Positions 1-12,828 of a stretch of DNA of 52,176 bases are shown piece after piece. The position numbers and the translations under genes are program-made. The notes beneath the pieces were generated by a model, which saw only the letters and a list, made by a program, of their open reading frames with translations, was not told where the DNA came from and did no database searches. The first letter of the stretch is position 1; each line of letters begins with the position of its first letter. This DNA comes from Nemertoderma westbladi (lineage: Eukaryota > Xenacoelomorpha > Nemertodermatida > Nemertodermatidae), in NCBI GenBank assembly GCA_032718475.1, contig JAUCBJ010007730.1, positions 1 through 52,176 of the forward strand. Direction: 5' to 3'.

Positions 1-31
1 CAGGGCAATTCAGCAAAGGCTTTTACAAACC

Positions 32-3000
32 CGTTTATTTATGATCCGTACTATGACCCGTTTAATTAGGATCCGTACTATGACCCGTTTATTTATGATC
101 CGTACTATGACCCGTTTATTTATGATCCGTACTATAACCCGATTATTTATGATCCGTACTATGACCCGATTATTTATGATCCGTACTATAACCCGTTTAT
201 TTATGATCCGTACTATGACCCGTTTATTTATGATCCGTACTATGACCCGATTATTTATGATCCGTACTATAACCCGTTTATTTATGATCCGCACTATAAC
301 CCGTTTATTTATGATCCGTACTATGACCCGATTATTTATGATCCGTACTATGACCCGTTTATTTATGATCCGTACTATAACCCGTTTATTTATGATCCGC
401 ACTATAACCCGTTTATTTATGATCCGTACTATGACCCGATTATTTATGATCCGTACTATAACCCGTTTATTTATGATCCGCACTATGACCCGATTATTTA
501 TGATCCGTACTATAACCCGTTTATTTATGATCCGCACTATAACCCGTTTATTTATGATCCGCACTATAACCCGTTTATTTATGATCCGTACTATAACCCG
601 TTTATTTATGATCCGCACTATAACCCGTTTATTTATGATCCGCACTATAACCCGTTTATTTATGATCCGTACTATGACCCGATTATTTATGATCCGTACT
701 ATGACCCGTTTATTTATGATCCGTACTATAACCCGTTTATTTATGATCCGCACTATAACCCGTTTATTTATGATCCGCACTATAACCCGTTTATTTATGA
801 TCCGTACTATAACCCGTTTATTTATGATCCGCACTATAACCCGTTTATTTATGATCCGCACTATAACCCGTTTATTTATGATCCGTACTATAACCCGTTT
901 ATTTATGATCCGTACTATGACCCGATTATTTATGATCCGTACTATAACCCGTTTATTTATGATCCGCACTATGACCCGATTATTTATGATCCGTACTATA
1001 ACCCGTTTATTTATGATCCGCACTATAACCCGTTTATTTATGATCCGTACTATAACCCGTTTATTTATGATCCGCACTATAACCCGTTTATTTATGATCC
1101 GTACTATAACCCGTTTATTTATGATCCGTACTATGACCCGATTATTTATGATCCGTACTATAACCCGTTTATTTATGATCCGCACTATGACCCGATTATT
1201 TATGATCCGTACTATAACCCGTTTATTTATGATCCGCACTATAACCCGTTTATTTATGATCCGTACTATAACCCGTTTATTTATGATCCGCACTATAACC
1301 CGTTTATTTATGATCCGTACTATGACCCGATTATTTATGATCCGTACTATAACCCGTTTATTTATGATCCGTACTATAACCCGTTTATTTATGATCCGCA
1401 CTATAACCCGTTTATTTATGATCCGCACTATAACCCGTTTATTTATGATCCGTACTATAACCCGTTTATTTATGATCCGTACTATAACCCGTTTATTTAT
1501 GATCCGCACTATAACCCGTTTATTTATGATCCGTACTATGACCCGATTATTTATGATCCGTACTATGACCCGATTATTTATGATCCGTACTATAACCCGT
1601 TTATTTATGATCCGTACTATAACCCGTTTATTTATGATCCGCACTATAACCCGTTTATTTATGATCCGCACTATAACCCGTTTATTTATGATCCGTACTA
1701 TAACCCGTTTATTTATGATCCGCACTATAACCCGTTTATTTATGATCCGTACTATGACCCGATTATTTATGATCCGTACTATAACCCGTTTATTTATGAT
1801 CCGTACTATAACCCGTTTATTTATGATCCGCACTATAACCCGTTTATTTATGATCCGCACTATAACCCGTTTATTTATGATCCGTACTATAACCCGTTTA
1901 TTTATGATCCGTACTATAACCCGTTTATTTATGATCCGCACTATAACCCGTTTATTTATGATCCGTACTATAACCCGTTTATTTATGATCCGCACTATAA
2001 CCCGTTTATTTATGATCCGTACTATGACCCGATTATTTATGATCCGTACTATGACCCGATTATTTATGATCCGTACTATAACCCGTTTATTTATGATCCG
2101 TACTATAACCCGTTTATTTATGATCCGCACTATAACCCGTTTATTTATGATCCGCACTATAACCCGTTTATTTATGATCCGTACTATAACCCGTTTATTT
2201 ATGATCCGCACTATAACCCGTTTATTTATGATCCGTACTATGACCCGATTATTTATGATCCGTACTATAACCCGTTTATTTATGATCCGTACTATAACCC
2301 GTTTATTTATGATCCGCACTATAACCCGTTTATTTATGATCCGCACTATAACCCGTTTATTTATGATCCGTACTATAACCCGTTTATTTATGATCCGTAC
2401 TATAACCCGTTTATTTATGATCCGTACTATAACCCGATTATTTATGATCCGTACTATAACCCGATTATTTATGATCCGTACTATAACCCGTTTATTTATG
2501 ATCCGTACTATGACCCGTTTATTTATGATCAGTACTATGACCCGATTATTTATGATCCGTACTATAACCCGATTATTTATGATCCGTACTATAACCCGTT
2601 TATTTATGATCCGCACTATAACCCGTTTATTTATGATCCGTACTATAACCCGTTTATTTATGATCCGCACTATAACCCGTTTATTTATGATCCGTACTAT
2701 AACCCGTTTATTTATGATCCGTACTATAACCCGTTTATTTATGATCCGTACTATGACCCGATTATTTATGATCCGTACTATGACCCAATTATTTATGATC
2801 CGTACCATGACCCGATTATTTATGATCCGTACTATGACCCGATTATTTATGATCCGCACTATGACCCGATTATTTATGATCCGTACTATGACCCGATTAT
2901 TTATGATCCGCACTATAACCCGTTTATTTATGATCCGCACTATAACCCGTTTATTTATGATCCGTACTATAACCCGTTTATTTATGATCCGTACTATGAC

Positions 3001-6000
3001 CCGATTATTTATGATCCGCACTATGACCCGATTATTTATGATCCGTACTATAACCCGTTTATTTATGATCCGTACTATGACCCGATTATTTATGATCCGC
3101 ACTATGACCCGATTATTTATGATCCGTACTATAACCCGTTTATTTATGATCCGCACTATAACCCGTTTATTTATGATCCGTACTATAACCCGTTTATTTA
3201 TGATCCGTACTATGACCCGATTATTTATGATCCGTACTATGACCCGTTTATTTATGATCCGCACTATGACCCGATTATTTATGATCCGTACTATAACCCG
3301 TTTATTTATGATCCGCACTATAACCCGTTTATTTATGATCCGCACTATAACCCGATTATTTATGATCCGCACTATAACCCGTTTATTTATGATCCGTACT
3401 ATAACCCGTTTATTTATGATCCGCACTATAACCCGTTTATTTATGATCCGTACTATGACCCGATTATTTATGATCCGTACTATAACCCGTTTATTTATGA
3501 TCCGTACTATAACCCGTTTATTTATGATCCGCACTATAACCCGTTTATTTATGATCCGCACTATAACCCGTTTATTTATGATCCGTACTATAACCCGTTT
3601 ATTTATGATCCGTACTATGACCCGATTATTTATGATCCGTACTATAACCCGTTTATTTATGATCCGCACTATAACCCGTTTATTTATGATCCGTACTATG
3701 ACCCGATTATTTATGATCCGTACTATGACCCGATTATTTATGATCCGTACTATAACCCGATTATTTATGATCCGTACTATGACCCGATTATTTATGATCC
3801 GTACTATGACCCGATTATTTATGATCCGTACTATGACCCGATTATTTATGATTCGTACTATTACCCGTTTATTTATGATCCGTACTATGACCCGTTTATT
3901 TATGATCCGTACTATGACCCGATTATTTATGATCCATACTATGACCCAATTATTTATGATCCGTACTATAACCCAATTATTTATGATCCGTACTATGATC
4001 CGTTTATTTATGATCCGCACTATAACCCGTTTATTTATGATCCGTACTATGACCCGATTATTTATGATCCGTACTATAACCCGTTTATTTATGATCCGTA
4101 CTATAACCCGTTTATTTATGATCCGCACTATAACCCGTTTATTTATGATCCGCACTATAACCCGTTTATTTATGATCCGTACTATAACCCGTTTATTTAT
4201 GATCCGTACTATGACCCGATTATTTATGATCCGTACTATAACCCGTTTATTTATGATCCGCACTATAACCCGTTTATTTATGATCCGTACTATGACCCGA
4301 TTATTTATGATCCGTACTATGACCCGATTATTTATGATCCGTACTATAACCCGATTATTTATGATCCGTACTATGACCCGATTATTTATGATCCGTACTA
4401 TGACCCGATTATTTATGATCCGTACTATGACCCGATTATTTATGATTCGTACTATTACCCGTTTATTTATGATCCGTACTATGACCCGTTTATTTATGAT
4501 CCGTACTATGACCCAATTATTTATGATCCGTACTATGACCCGTTTATTTATGATCCGCACTATGACCCGATTATTTATGATCCGTACTATAACCCGTTTA
4601 TTTATGATCCGCACTATAACCCGTTTATTTATGATCCGCACTATAACCCGATTATTTATGATCCGCACTATAACCCGTTTATTTATGATCCGTACTATAA
4701 CCCGTTTATTTATGATCCGCACTATAACCCGTTTATTTATGATCCGTACTATGACCCGATTATTTATGATCCGTACTATAACCCGTTTATTTATGATCCG
4801 TACTATAACCCGTTTATTTATGATCCGCACTATAACCCGTTTATTTATGATCCGCACTATAACCCGTTTATTTATGATCCGTACTATAACCCGTTTATTT
4901 ATGATCCGTACTATGACCCGATTATTTATGATCCGTACTATAACCCGTTTATTTATGATCCGCACTATAACCCGTTTATTTATGATCCGTACTATGACCC
5001 GATTATTTATGATCCGTACTATGACCCGATTATTTATGATCCGTACTATAACCCGATTATTTATGATCCGTACTATGACCCGATTATTTATGATCCGTAC
5101 TATGACCCGATTATTTATGATCCGTACTATGACCCGATTATTTATGATTCGTACTATTACCCGTTTATTTATGATCCGTACTATGACCCGTTTATTTATG
5201 ATCCGTACTATGACCCGATTATTTATGATCCGTACTATGACCCAATTATTTATGATCCGTACTATAACCCAATTATTTATGATCCGTACTATGATCCGTT
5301 TATTTATGATCCGTACTATGACCCGTTTATTTATTATCCGTACTATAACCCAATTATTTATGATCCGTACTATGACCCGATTATTTAGGATCCGTACTAT
5401 GACCAATTATTTATGATCCGTACTATAACCCGTTTATTTATGATCCGTACTATAACCCGATTATTTATGATCCGTACTATGACCAATTATTTATGATCCG
5501 TACTATAACCCGTTTATTTATGATCCGTACTATGACCCGATTATTTATGATCCGTACTATAACCCGTTTATTTATGATCCGTACTATAACACGATTATTT
5601 ATGATCCGTACTATTACCCGATTATTTATGATCCGCACTATAACCCGTTTATTTATGATCCGTACTATAACCCAATTATTTATGATCCGTACTATGACCC
5701 GTTTATTTATGATCCGTACTATGACCCGATTATTTATGATCCGTACTATAACCCGTTTATTTATGATCCGTACTATAACCCAATTATTTATGATCCGTAC
5801 TATGACCCGTTTATTTATGATCCGTACTATGACCCGATTATTTATGATCCGTACTATGACCCGATTATTTATGATTCGTACTATGACCCGTTTATTTATG
5901 ATCCGTACTATGACCCGTTTATTTATGATCCGTACTATGACCCGTTTATTTATGATCCGTACTATGACCCGATTATTTATGATCCGTACTATAACCCGAT

Positions 6001-6728
6001 TATTTATGATCCGTACTATGACCCGATTATTTATGATCCGTACTATAACCCGATTATTTATGATCCGTACTATGACCCGATTATTTATGATCCGTACTAT
6101 GACCCGTTTATTTATGATCCGTACTATGACCCGATTATTTATGATCCGTACTATGACCCGATTATTTATGATCCGTACTATAACCCGATTATTTATGATC
6201 CGTACTATGACCCGATTATTTATGATCCGTACTATGACCCGTTTATTTATGATCCGTACTATGACCCGTTTATTTATGATCCGTACTATGACCCGATTAT
6301 TTATGATCCGTACTATAACCCGATTATTTATGATCCGTACTATGACCCGATTATTTATGATCCGTACTATAACCCGATTATTTATGATCCGTACTATAAC
6401 CCGATTATTTATGATCCGTACTATGACCCGATTATTAATGATCCGTACTATGACCCGATTATTTATGATCCGTACTATAACCCGATTATTTATGATCCGT
6501 ACTATGACCCGATTATTTATGATTCGTACTATGACCCGATTATTTATGATCCGTACTATGACCCGATTATTTATGATCCGTACTATAACCCAATTATTTA
6601 TGATCCGTACTATGACCCGATTATTTATGATCCGTACTATGACCCGATTATTTATGATCCGTACTATAACCCAATTATTTATGATCCGTACTATGACCCG
6701 TTTATTTATGATCCGTACTATGACCCGT
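32..6728. repeat. 27-bp satellite array, about 248 units
   Basis: A continuous head-to-tail array of a 27-bp unit (core tatgatccgtactatgaccc). Nearly all variation is at three sites: t/c in the ccg[t]act step, g/a in at[g]acc, and t/a in ccg[t]tta. Because 27 is divisible by three, long reading frames arise automatically on both strands: MIRTMTRLF repeats (plus), YDPYYDPFI repeats (plus, no ATG) and NKRVIVRII repeats (minus). These are best read as by-products and not as genes. A rarer variant (gattcg) recurs at 3850, 4444, 5146, 5873 and 6521, that is every 22, 26, 27 and 24 units, so blocks of about 600-730 bp have been re-duplicated. Two units near 5400 and 5480 have lost one base each, which breaks the frames there. 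The array ends about 190 bp before the splice acceptor of the PH-domain exon, so it probably lies in that gene's upstream intron or 5' region. Confidence 0.97.
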
Positions 6729-6916
6729 CTACCTGTTCCAGAAGATTGTGTATTTATTAAACAAACATAGAATTGATACTATGTTCTAGAAGACTTTGGT
6801 ATCATCAGCACGTTCTCGGTAAAGTTGTATGGTGGTAATTTCGATTTATATTAGTTTTAGTTTTATAGTTATATGTTTTATCTATTTATCTAAATTTTAG
6901 TTAATTTATTTTATAG

Positions 6917-9900
6917 GTGGGGGCATACTGGTCCAGCTCAAGTTCTGATGAAACATCGTCATATCCCGGGACAACCGACCATTTTACACAAGGGATGTCA
7001 GACAATGAGAGTGACAGTAGTGATCATAGCAAAGATTTATCTACAAAGCCTCAACGAACAGCGCACAGACGAAAAATCGCATTGACAGAAAATAGGTATG
7101 AAATGGAAAAAGATACAAACTATTTACGAATCAGAGCGTTACCACAAGCTGCGCAAATAGCAACGAATATCAAATCACCGCGGTCCAAAATATATAAAAA
7201 GTTTGTGGCTCATGAGCCTAACAATAAGTCGAGACATCTGTCAGCAACAGAAACTATACGCTTCCGCTCAAAACGTTTTCAAGAGACTAGTCCTGCCGAC
7301 GGAGACTCAGATTTAGATGTCGGCTCACCAAGAGGAGTCAGTTTTACAGAAGACCCGCTTTCTGTCCTTTCGTTTGCACCGCGAGATAGTGTCCGCCTCA
7401 AAAAGCAATGGATTCTAAAAAGTCGCCACAACAAACCCAAATTTTCCTTGGGTTCAGATTGGAAATTTCCCCTCAATCAACCAACCGGTATTTCATTGGA
7501 GAAGATCAACATCACAGAAGGTACCAATCATGAGAAAGTAAAATCAATTCCAATTTGGCAACAAATCGGTTCTGACGTTTCTGTGATGAAAGTTTGGGGT
7601 GATGACGATTCGAAATGGGAAAAGGGGGGAAGTAAGGTTTCCCAATGCCAAGAAAGAGATGAAAAGGCTTCGAAATTGAGAGCATGTGACAAAGATATTT
7701 CGAAATCGCAGGAAAGAGGCGCGGCTGGTGAGGTTCCGAAATTGCTACAATCAAAGTCAGATCTTCATGAATGGCAAGATTTTGGCAAGCCAATTTCTGA
7801 AAGTAAGCTAAGAAGTGGAGAAGCGAAGAGTCTAGGATGCGGGCCACGTCACGTTGAAACACATTCGTCGTGGTATAGAAATAGAGACAAATATGGAAGT
7901 GGAATAAATGAGGAGGTAAGTAAAGCGGCGGATTTGTTACAGGATTCACAGGAGGGAGGATCTCAACGCAGTCCTATTCGCAAGATCGTAATTCCCGCGC
8001 AGTTCCTACAAAACCAGAAAACAACTCCAAACCTACCGCTTCTCGAGATCCCTGCACATCCAGCGAGAACGACTATGACTAATTCTCGGACTGCAGGTTC
8101 GTTACCAACCACTCCCGAGAAAGAAACACATCATTCGCTTATTAAACGATCACATTCGTTTCGAACGGTACGTAAAGTAAAGGAAGCCAATGGGAGACAC
8201 CATCCCAAGTTATCGTCGTTATGTGGTGTGTTACAACCTGAAGTCAACCAAAAATCTTCTAACAATGAAAGTTTGACATATTTGAAATACGAGGATAGCT
8301 TCTTGTCAAAAATAGACGTGGAAGCCCTAAATGTTGAGTCTGTCGATCAAATAGATTATATTATTAAACCTCAACAACGCTCCCATGAGAGGGGAGATGT
8401 GCCGATAGTACAAAGCAACGTAAACCGTAAACAACCCCAGATGAAATTTGACTCAGCAGTCACACAGTGGGGAAAAGTTAATCGCAATCTCACACACATA
8501 CTGCAAGTAGCAATGATCAGTGGCAATGAGAATCTAATACGTAGAAGATTAGAACGCAAAGATATTATAGACCCCGCCCAAACCGGCTGGTTAACCATTA
8601 ACGGAACACGGTATTGGACAATCGCAGTATTTTCAGTTCTATGTTTCTTCCTGAATAAGAATTCTCCGAAACCTTTGTTTGTCATAATTCTAACAAATTA
8701 TGACCTCATGACGCATCCGCTCGTAGAGCAAAAGTCCTCGACAGAACCTCGTGGTTCGTTTTCCAAATACTTGCGGCAAAGATTAGCTTCTAAGGTGCAG
8801 AACATCATGTACAAACGAACAAGTAGCGAGAAAAATCTATACGTTCTAAATGACACACAAGTTCTTCTCGTAAATAAAACTACAAATAAGATAATATTAA
8901 TCGATGTCGAATTGAAATCAAACTTCCATCAATGGTTTAACTTTGTTAAAAAAGCTATTTGTTTTTCGCCGAATTTAGTTTTACCTCAAATTATTATTAA
9001 CACTTCCAACGACGACGTAGCAACATGTAGCAACGACTTAGCAACACTTACTAATTCTATTGGACTTCCTATTACCCCAAATAAAGAAGTCCATAGAACA
9101 AGACATGGCGAAGTACTTAAGGATACTGTTGATTGGTCGGCGACTAGCAGTTCTACAAGCGTGCGCACCGACCAATCCCAAGCCAGCGAATTAACAATTC
9201 AAAGCAATGTGATTTCAACGCCGACCAGCATCAACTACAAGAATAAAATGGACTCCGCAAGTATCGACGACTTGGAAGCCGACTTATACGATAGTCTAAA
9301 GATCCGCAACCCAACTATGAATCCGCTGTCTAAACGTTCTCAAAGCTCCTGGATAGCCACTCACAACGCCCACCGGTGTGCGTTAGTAGATAGTAACGAC
9401 AGTAGAGACGATATAAATAGCCCCGAGGAAAACGTGTTCCCAAACGATTTAGACTTCCCGCTTATTAACGGGTATTTAACTTACCTCACTGACGACGGGT
9501 TTTGGCTTCCCTATTGGTGCAGCGTCTCTCAGTCCGTGTTCTATATGTTCCCTTCAACCAATTCTCCATGCCGTTACAGTTTCTGTCTCCATGGTTCTAG
9601 TGTTATTAGAGATTCCCCAAATACCTTCACTTTGACGATTCCGACAGTACCGCGGGATATCGCACTGAGGGCAGAAGACCAAGCAGATACTCGGTCGTGG
9701 ATCTCTATACTGAGTCGATACCAGTGGTGGCCGTGTTGGTGTAGAAGTCGAAGACCGGCTCAACTCGGCACAGAATGTTTCAACAATAGCCAATCAAAGC
9801 CAATCAAAATTTGTAACGAGCCAAGTATTAAGTTGTACTCACGATCTAAATCTGAGAGTAGAATGCGTGACTTCATTATTTCAGACAAATCTGGAAGTAG

Positions 9901-10363
9901 AAAACGTGACGTCATTAATTCCAACAGCTCGGGTTATATATCTGATGTTGATTCCTGGAATTCTCGTTCGCGAATTTACCCAGAAAGTCAGTTGATCTTC
10001 ATAGACGACTCGCCGTCCCAGTCTCGACGGCAACTGCATCACGTAACAGATAACAATCCCAAACATGTTTTGAAGCGAAGAGCGGCCCAGAAACGGCCGA
10101 CAAGAAAAAGTGCATCAGCCAATGAAAACGCTCAGAATGAGAGACAGCCAACCAATGTGAGCAGTGATCGTACTAACACAACATTGACTTACAGCCCGAC
10201 GGTAATTGAAGCCAGCGATGTGAAGACAACCGGCAATATGTCGATACGGGATCATCTAAACGAAATACAGAACATGATAAACTCCCCTCACTGCAATCCC
10301 TATAAACTTGATCAATTGCTAAAGTCAGGATTGCGGAAAATTATATCAGAAGGTGGAAAATAG
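6917..10363 (+). CDS. PH-domain protein, long 3'-terminal exon (partial gene)
   Basis: A 1148-codon open frame ending in tag. It opens directly after ttttatag, with an in-frame stop just before it, and the first codon is GTG; this looks like a splice acceptor and an exon start. The first in-frame ATG is at 6995 (MSDNESDSSD), so a start there after a 5'-UTR intron is possible. Residues 1-540 are polar, Ser/Lys/Glu-rich and without recognisable fold. At about 553-690 lies a PH-like segment (GWLTINGTRYW, then a long loop, then FHQWFNFVKKAI). A clearer PH domain spans about 848-938 (INGYLTYLTDDGFWLPYW through RSWISILSRYQWW, with the conserved C-terminal Trp). The remaining roughly 210 residues are basic and Ser-rich, ending in a short predicted helix (IRDHLNEIQNMI). 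PH domains usually bind phosphoinositides or proteins at membranes, so a cytoskeletal or signalling adaptor is plausible. I do not recognise the orthologue. Codon use and the intact frame argue for a real host gene; upstream exons lie outside or beyond the satellite. Confidence 0.8.
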   Translation: MGAYWSSSSSDETSSYPGTTDHFTQGMSDNESDSSDHSKDLSTKPQRTAHRRKIALTENRYEMEKDTNYLRIRALPQAAQIATNIKSPRSKIYKKFVAHEPNNKSRHLSATETIRFRSKRFQETSPADGDSDLDVGSPRGVSFTEDPLSVLSFAPRDSVRLKKQWILKSRHNKPKFSLGSDWKFPLNQPTGISLEKINITEGTNHEKVKSIPIWQQIGSDVSVMKVWGDDDSKWEKGGSKVSQCQERDEKASKLRACDKDISKSQERGAAGEVPKLLQSKSDLHEWQDFGKPISESKLRSGEAKSLGCGPRHVETHSSWYRNRDKYGSGINEEVSKAADLLQDSQEGGSQRSPIRKIVIPAQFLQNQKTTPNLPLLEIPAHPARTTMTNSRTAGSLPTTPEKETHHSLIKRSHSFRTVRKVKEANGRHHPKLSSLCGVLQPEVNQKSSNNESLTYLKYEDSFLSKIDVEALNVESVDQIDYIIKPQQRSHERGDVPIVQSNVNRKQPQMKFDSAVTQWGKVNRNLTHILQVAMISGNENLIRRRLERKDIIDPAQTGWLTINGTRYWTIAVFSVLCFFLNKNSPKPLFVIILTNYDLMTHPLVEQKSSTEPRGSFSKYLRQRLASKVQNIMYKRTSSEKNLYVLNDTQVLLVNKTTNKIILIDVELKSNFHQWFNFVKKAICFSPNLVLPQIIINTSNDDVATCSNDLATLTNSIGLPITPNKEVHRTRHGEVLKDTVDWSATSSSTSVRTDQSQASELTIQSNVISTPTSINYKNKMDSASIDDLEADLYDSLKIRNPTMNPLSKRSQSSWIATHNAHRCALVDSNDSRDDINSPEENVFPNDLDFPLINGYLTYLTDDGFWLPYWCSVSQSVFYMFPSTNSPCRYSFCLHGSSVIRDSPNTFTLTIPTVPRDIALRAEDQADTRSWISILSRYQWWPCWCRSRRPAQLGTECFNNSQSKPIKICNEPSIKLYSRSKSESRMRDFIISDKSGSRKRDVINSNSSGYISDVDSWNSRSRIYPESQLIFIDDSPSQSRRQLHHVTDNNPKHVLKRRAAQKRPTRKSASANENAQNERQPTNVSSDRTNTTLTYSPTVIEASDVKTTGNMSIRDHLNEIQNMINSPHCNPYKLDQLLKSGLRKIISEGGK

Positions 10364-10499
10364 TCACAACTTTAAATTTGCGTTCTAAATATTATTTGTT
10401 AATATTAACTAATGTTAAATATGGCCAGTTACAAAAAAGGCTACAGTAATTTTAATGTGGCACATCGCAATTATTTTTGCCATTACTGAATAATTTTGT

Positions 10500-11040
10500 G
10501 CATTTTTACGTAGATTACTTAATACAGGTGGTAATGTACCACAAAGATCGGCGTTTGTCATGTGTTGTCTCCAGCTGATGTTTTGGGCTGCCCTTAGTAG
10601 TCATGTGTCGCAACCATCAATTCGTTGTTCAAGTGATTTAGTCAGTGTCCAGGTCTCACCCCCGTATAAAAATACACTTTCCACTGTGGCTCGAAATAAC
10701 TTGTTCATCAGATGACGGGAGGGGTCTGATTTCCAGATGGTATCCATTTTTCATAGGGCCTTTGCTTTTGCCTAACTTCTATGTCTTTTTCTTCTACGTT
10801 CTTTATTTGATTATTATCAATAGTGGCTAGGCTTCCATAGCTTCCATAGCTTCCATTAACATTACTTCATGTATTCATACTATCTCTTATTTGCAATCCA
10901 ACCTCCTTAGCAACCCTTTCCGCTTTGTTTATAAAAAGTTTTGCATCTGCTAGCATATTAGAAAACAGCGTGATGTCATCCGCACAGTCGGTGTCTGTGA
11001 CTGTAGTTGCCGGATATCTGGTCAGGTCAGGTATTCCAGG
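10500..11040 (-). pseudogene. Non-LTR reverse transcriptase remnant (RTE-like)
   Basis: Read on the minus strand from 11040, the DNA gives TVTDTDCADDITLF, which is the RT catalytic box with F/YADD changed to CADD. After a gap it gives LFRATVESVFLYGGETW and then TLTKSLEQRIDG, an in-frame stop, and LLRAAQNISWRQHM. This is the usual order of the palm motif and the post-RT region of non-LTR elements. Frames change between the blocks and stops are present, so it is dead. It is the same broad clade as the plus-strand element that follows (shared post-RT pattern) but clearly a different family at sequence level. Its 5' part was lost or replaced by the next element near 11040. Confidence 0.8.
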
Positions 11041-11415
11041 TCATTGATCAAGAAAACTTGCCACCTCCATGCAGCATAAAGGAGGTGCCACCTGTAGCTG
11101 CATAGACCCTCTTACTAGGGCAAATCTGGTCCTGTAACTAGGACCCCCTTCGTTCTGGGATAAGGATGCCCTTGGTCCTGGATTAAGGACCCATATACTT
11201 GGCTGCAGGGGTATATGGCCTGGCCAGGCAGATGGTGATCTACCAATGGCTGGTCAGGAGTAGAGTGTTCTCATGTCCACTCTGAGTGCACTTCACTGCG
11301 ACCTGCACCTGGCAGCAGGGGTACAGGGCATGACCCAGCAGATGAGCTGCAACAGCCAATGGTGGGTCATGTGCGCCAGAGTAGATATGGGTGATGGGCC
11401 TCATATCTGACTTCA

Positions 11416-12828
11416 TTGCGACACTCACCCTGTGGAATGGCAAACGAGGGTGTGGTATTTGCCCCGAGAGCTGACTCGGCAAAAAAGCACCCCCCAACCC
11501 CCACTATGGATTATATTAGTAATGCAGAGGTCCGGCCACTAGAGGCCAGTGGAATTACCGGACACAATCGGCCTCACAGGCGTCAGTTATCTCCTGACCG
11601 GCTGCCTGTCTCACCCCCTACTGGAGAGAGAGCAGCCAACAATTCTTTGAGTCCCTTTCCTGATGACCTTTCTGGCCCAAACCCTGGGTCACCAGGGAGG
11701 CCAGATTGTGATGGGGAGAGGGATTCTGGAGTTGGAGGCTACTCTCATGTTCCACCCCGACCAACAAAGCCATTGGTGAATCTGAGGCAAGTCACTAGAC
11801 TAGCCTCAGTAAACACCCTAACACTCGGGTCCCCAATGCGACAAGGTGAGCTGACTGCCTTGGCAGATAAGCGTTCTCTTAGCGCAGTGGGTGTTCAAGA
11901 GCACCGAATGCAGACTGGACAGACTGATGAGGTTCTGATTAAGGACATGGGGGGCGGTTGGCGACTCGCCCTCGCGTCAGCAGATGATAGTGGCAATGGT
12001 GGAATTGGTCTATTGATGAATCCAACTGCACATGCAGCATTGGACAAAATAGACCAAATCTCTAACCGCATCATCCGTTGCCACTTCTCATGTTCTGGAA
12101 GACTGGCTAAGAAGTTTCCTAAGGTGGTTCTGATTGTGTGCTACTCTCCAACTAGTGTTGCCCCTGTAGAGGAGGTGGAAAATTTCTACCACAATCTACA
12201 AGCAGCTACAGATGGAGTGGATCAGCATGCATTCTTAACATTCCTGGGAGACTTTAATGCAAGTCTGCATCAATCACCTACATCGCCCTGGGTCTATAGC
12301 AATAGTGTTAACCGAAATTCTGTCCATCTTCAGGATTTTATCTCTGGAAATGGATTGTTTTCGGCTGGAACCCAGTTCAAGAAGCGAACTGGAAAGCTAT
12401 GGACTCATAGTGGACCCAGTGGTCACAAGTCCCAGATAGACCATATTCTGTTTCGTAGGAAATACAGGAGCTCTATACAAGACTGTAATGCATTTACACT
12501 TCGACCCTTCTCCAGTGATCACCGCCTTATTGTGGCCAAGGTAAGACTTAGTCTGCGTGCTAGCAGAACAACTAAATCTGCCTTGCCGCGGCATGACTGG
12601 TCCTCTCTGTTGCAACAGCCAAGTGTGAGATCCAGCTTCACACTACAGCTGAGCAACAGGTATGAGGCTCTTGCCTCTGAGGCGGCAGATCACTGTGAGG
12701 GCTATACTGCCTTTACAGAAGCAGTTAAGTTAGCAGCTGCAGAAACAGTTCCTGTATACCCTCGAAACAGGAAAAGGGCCCCCTGGACTGACAACAAAAT
12801 TCAGAAGTGCCGAAATGACCTCTCATAA
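11416..12828 (+). pseudogene. EEP endonuclease region of the non-LTR element
   Basis: A 470-codon open stretch. The first about 125 residues are Pro/Ser-rich with no clear domain. From about residue 130 it is an exonuclease-endonuclease-phosphatase domain: SLSAVGVQEHR (catalytic Glu), GNGGIGLLM, FLGDFNAS (metal and substrate residues), QIDHILFRR and SSDHRLIV (catalytic Asp-His pair). This domain nicks target DNA to prime reverse transcription. After WTDNKIQKCRNDLS the frame stops, and the coding similarity continues in another frame at 12815-13040, so the polyprotein is interrupted. Confidence 0.85.

Noticed and set aside
32-6728. CRISPR-like array
   Set aside because: The units are contiguous with no unique spacers, and the genome is eukaryotic.
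10-6770. Three very long ORFs (plus and minus) in the first 6.8 kb
   Set aside because: They arise because a 27-bp unit without stops in that frame is repeated; they overlap on opposite strands and have no non-repetitive domain.
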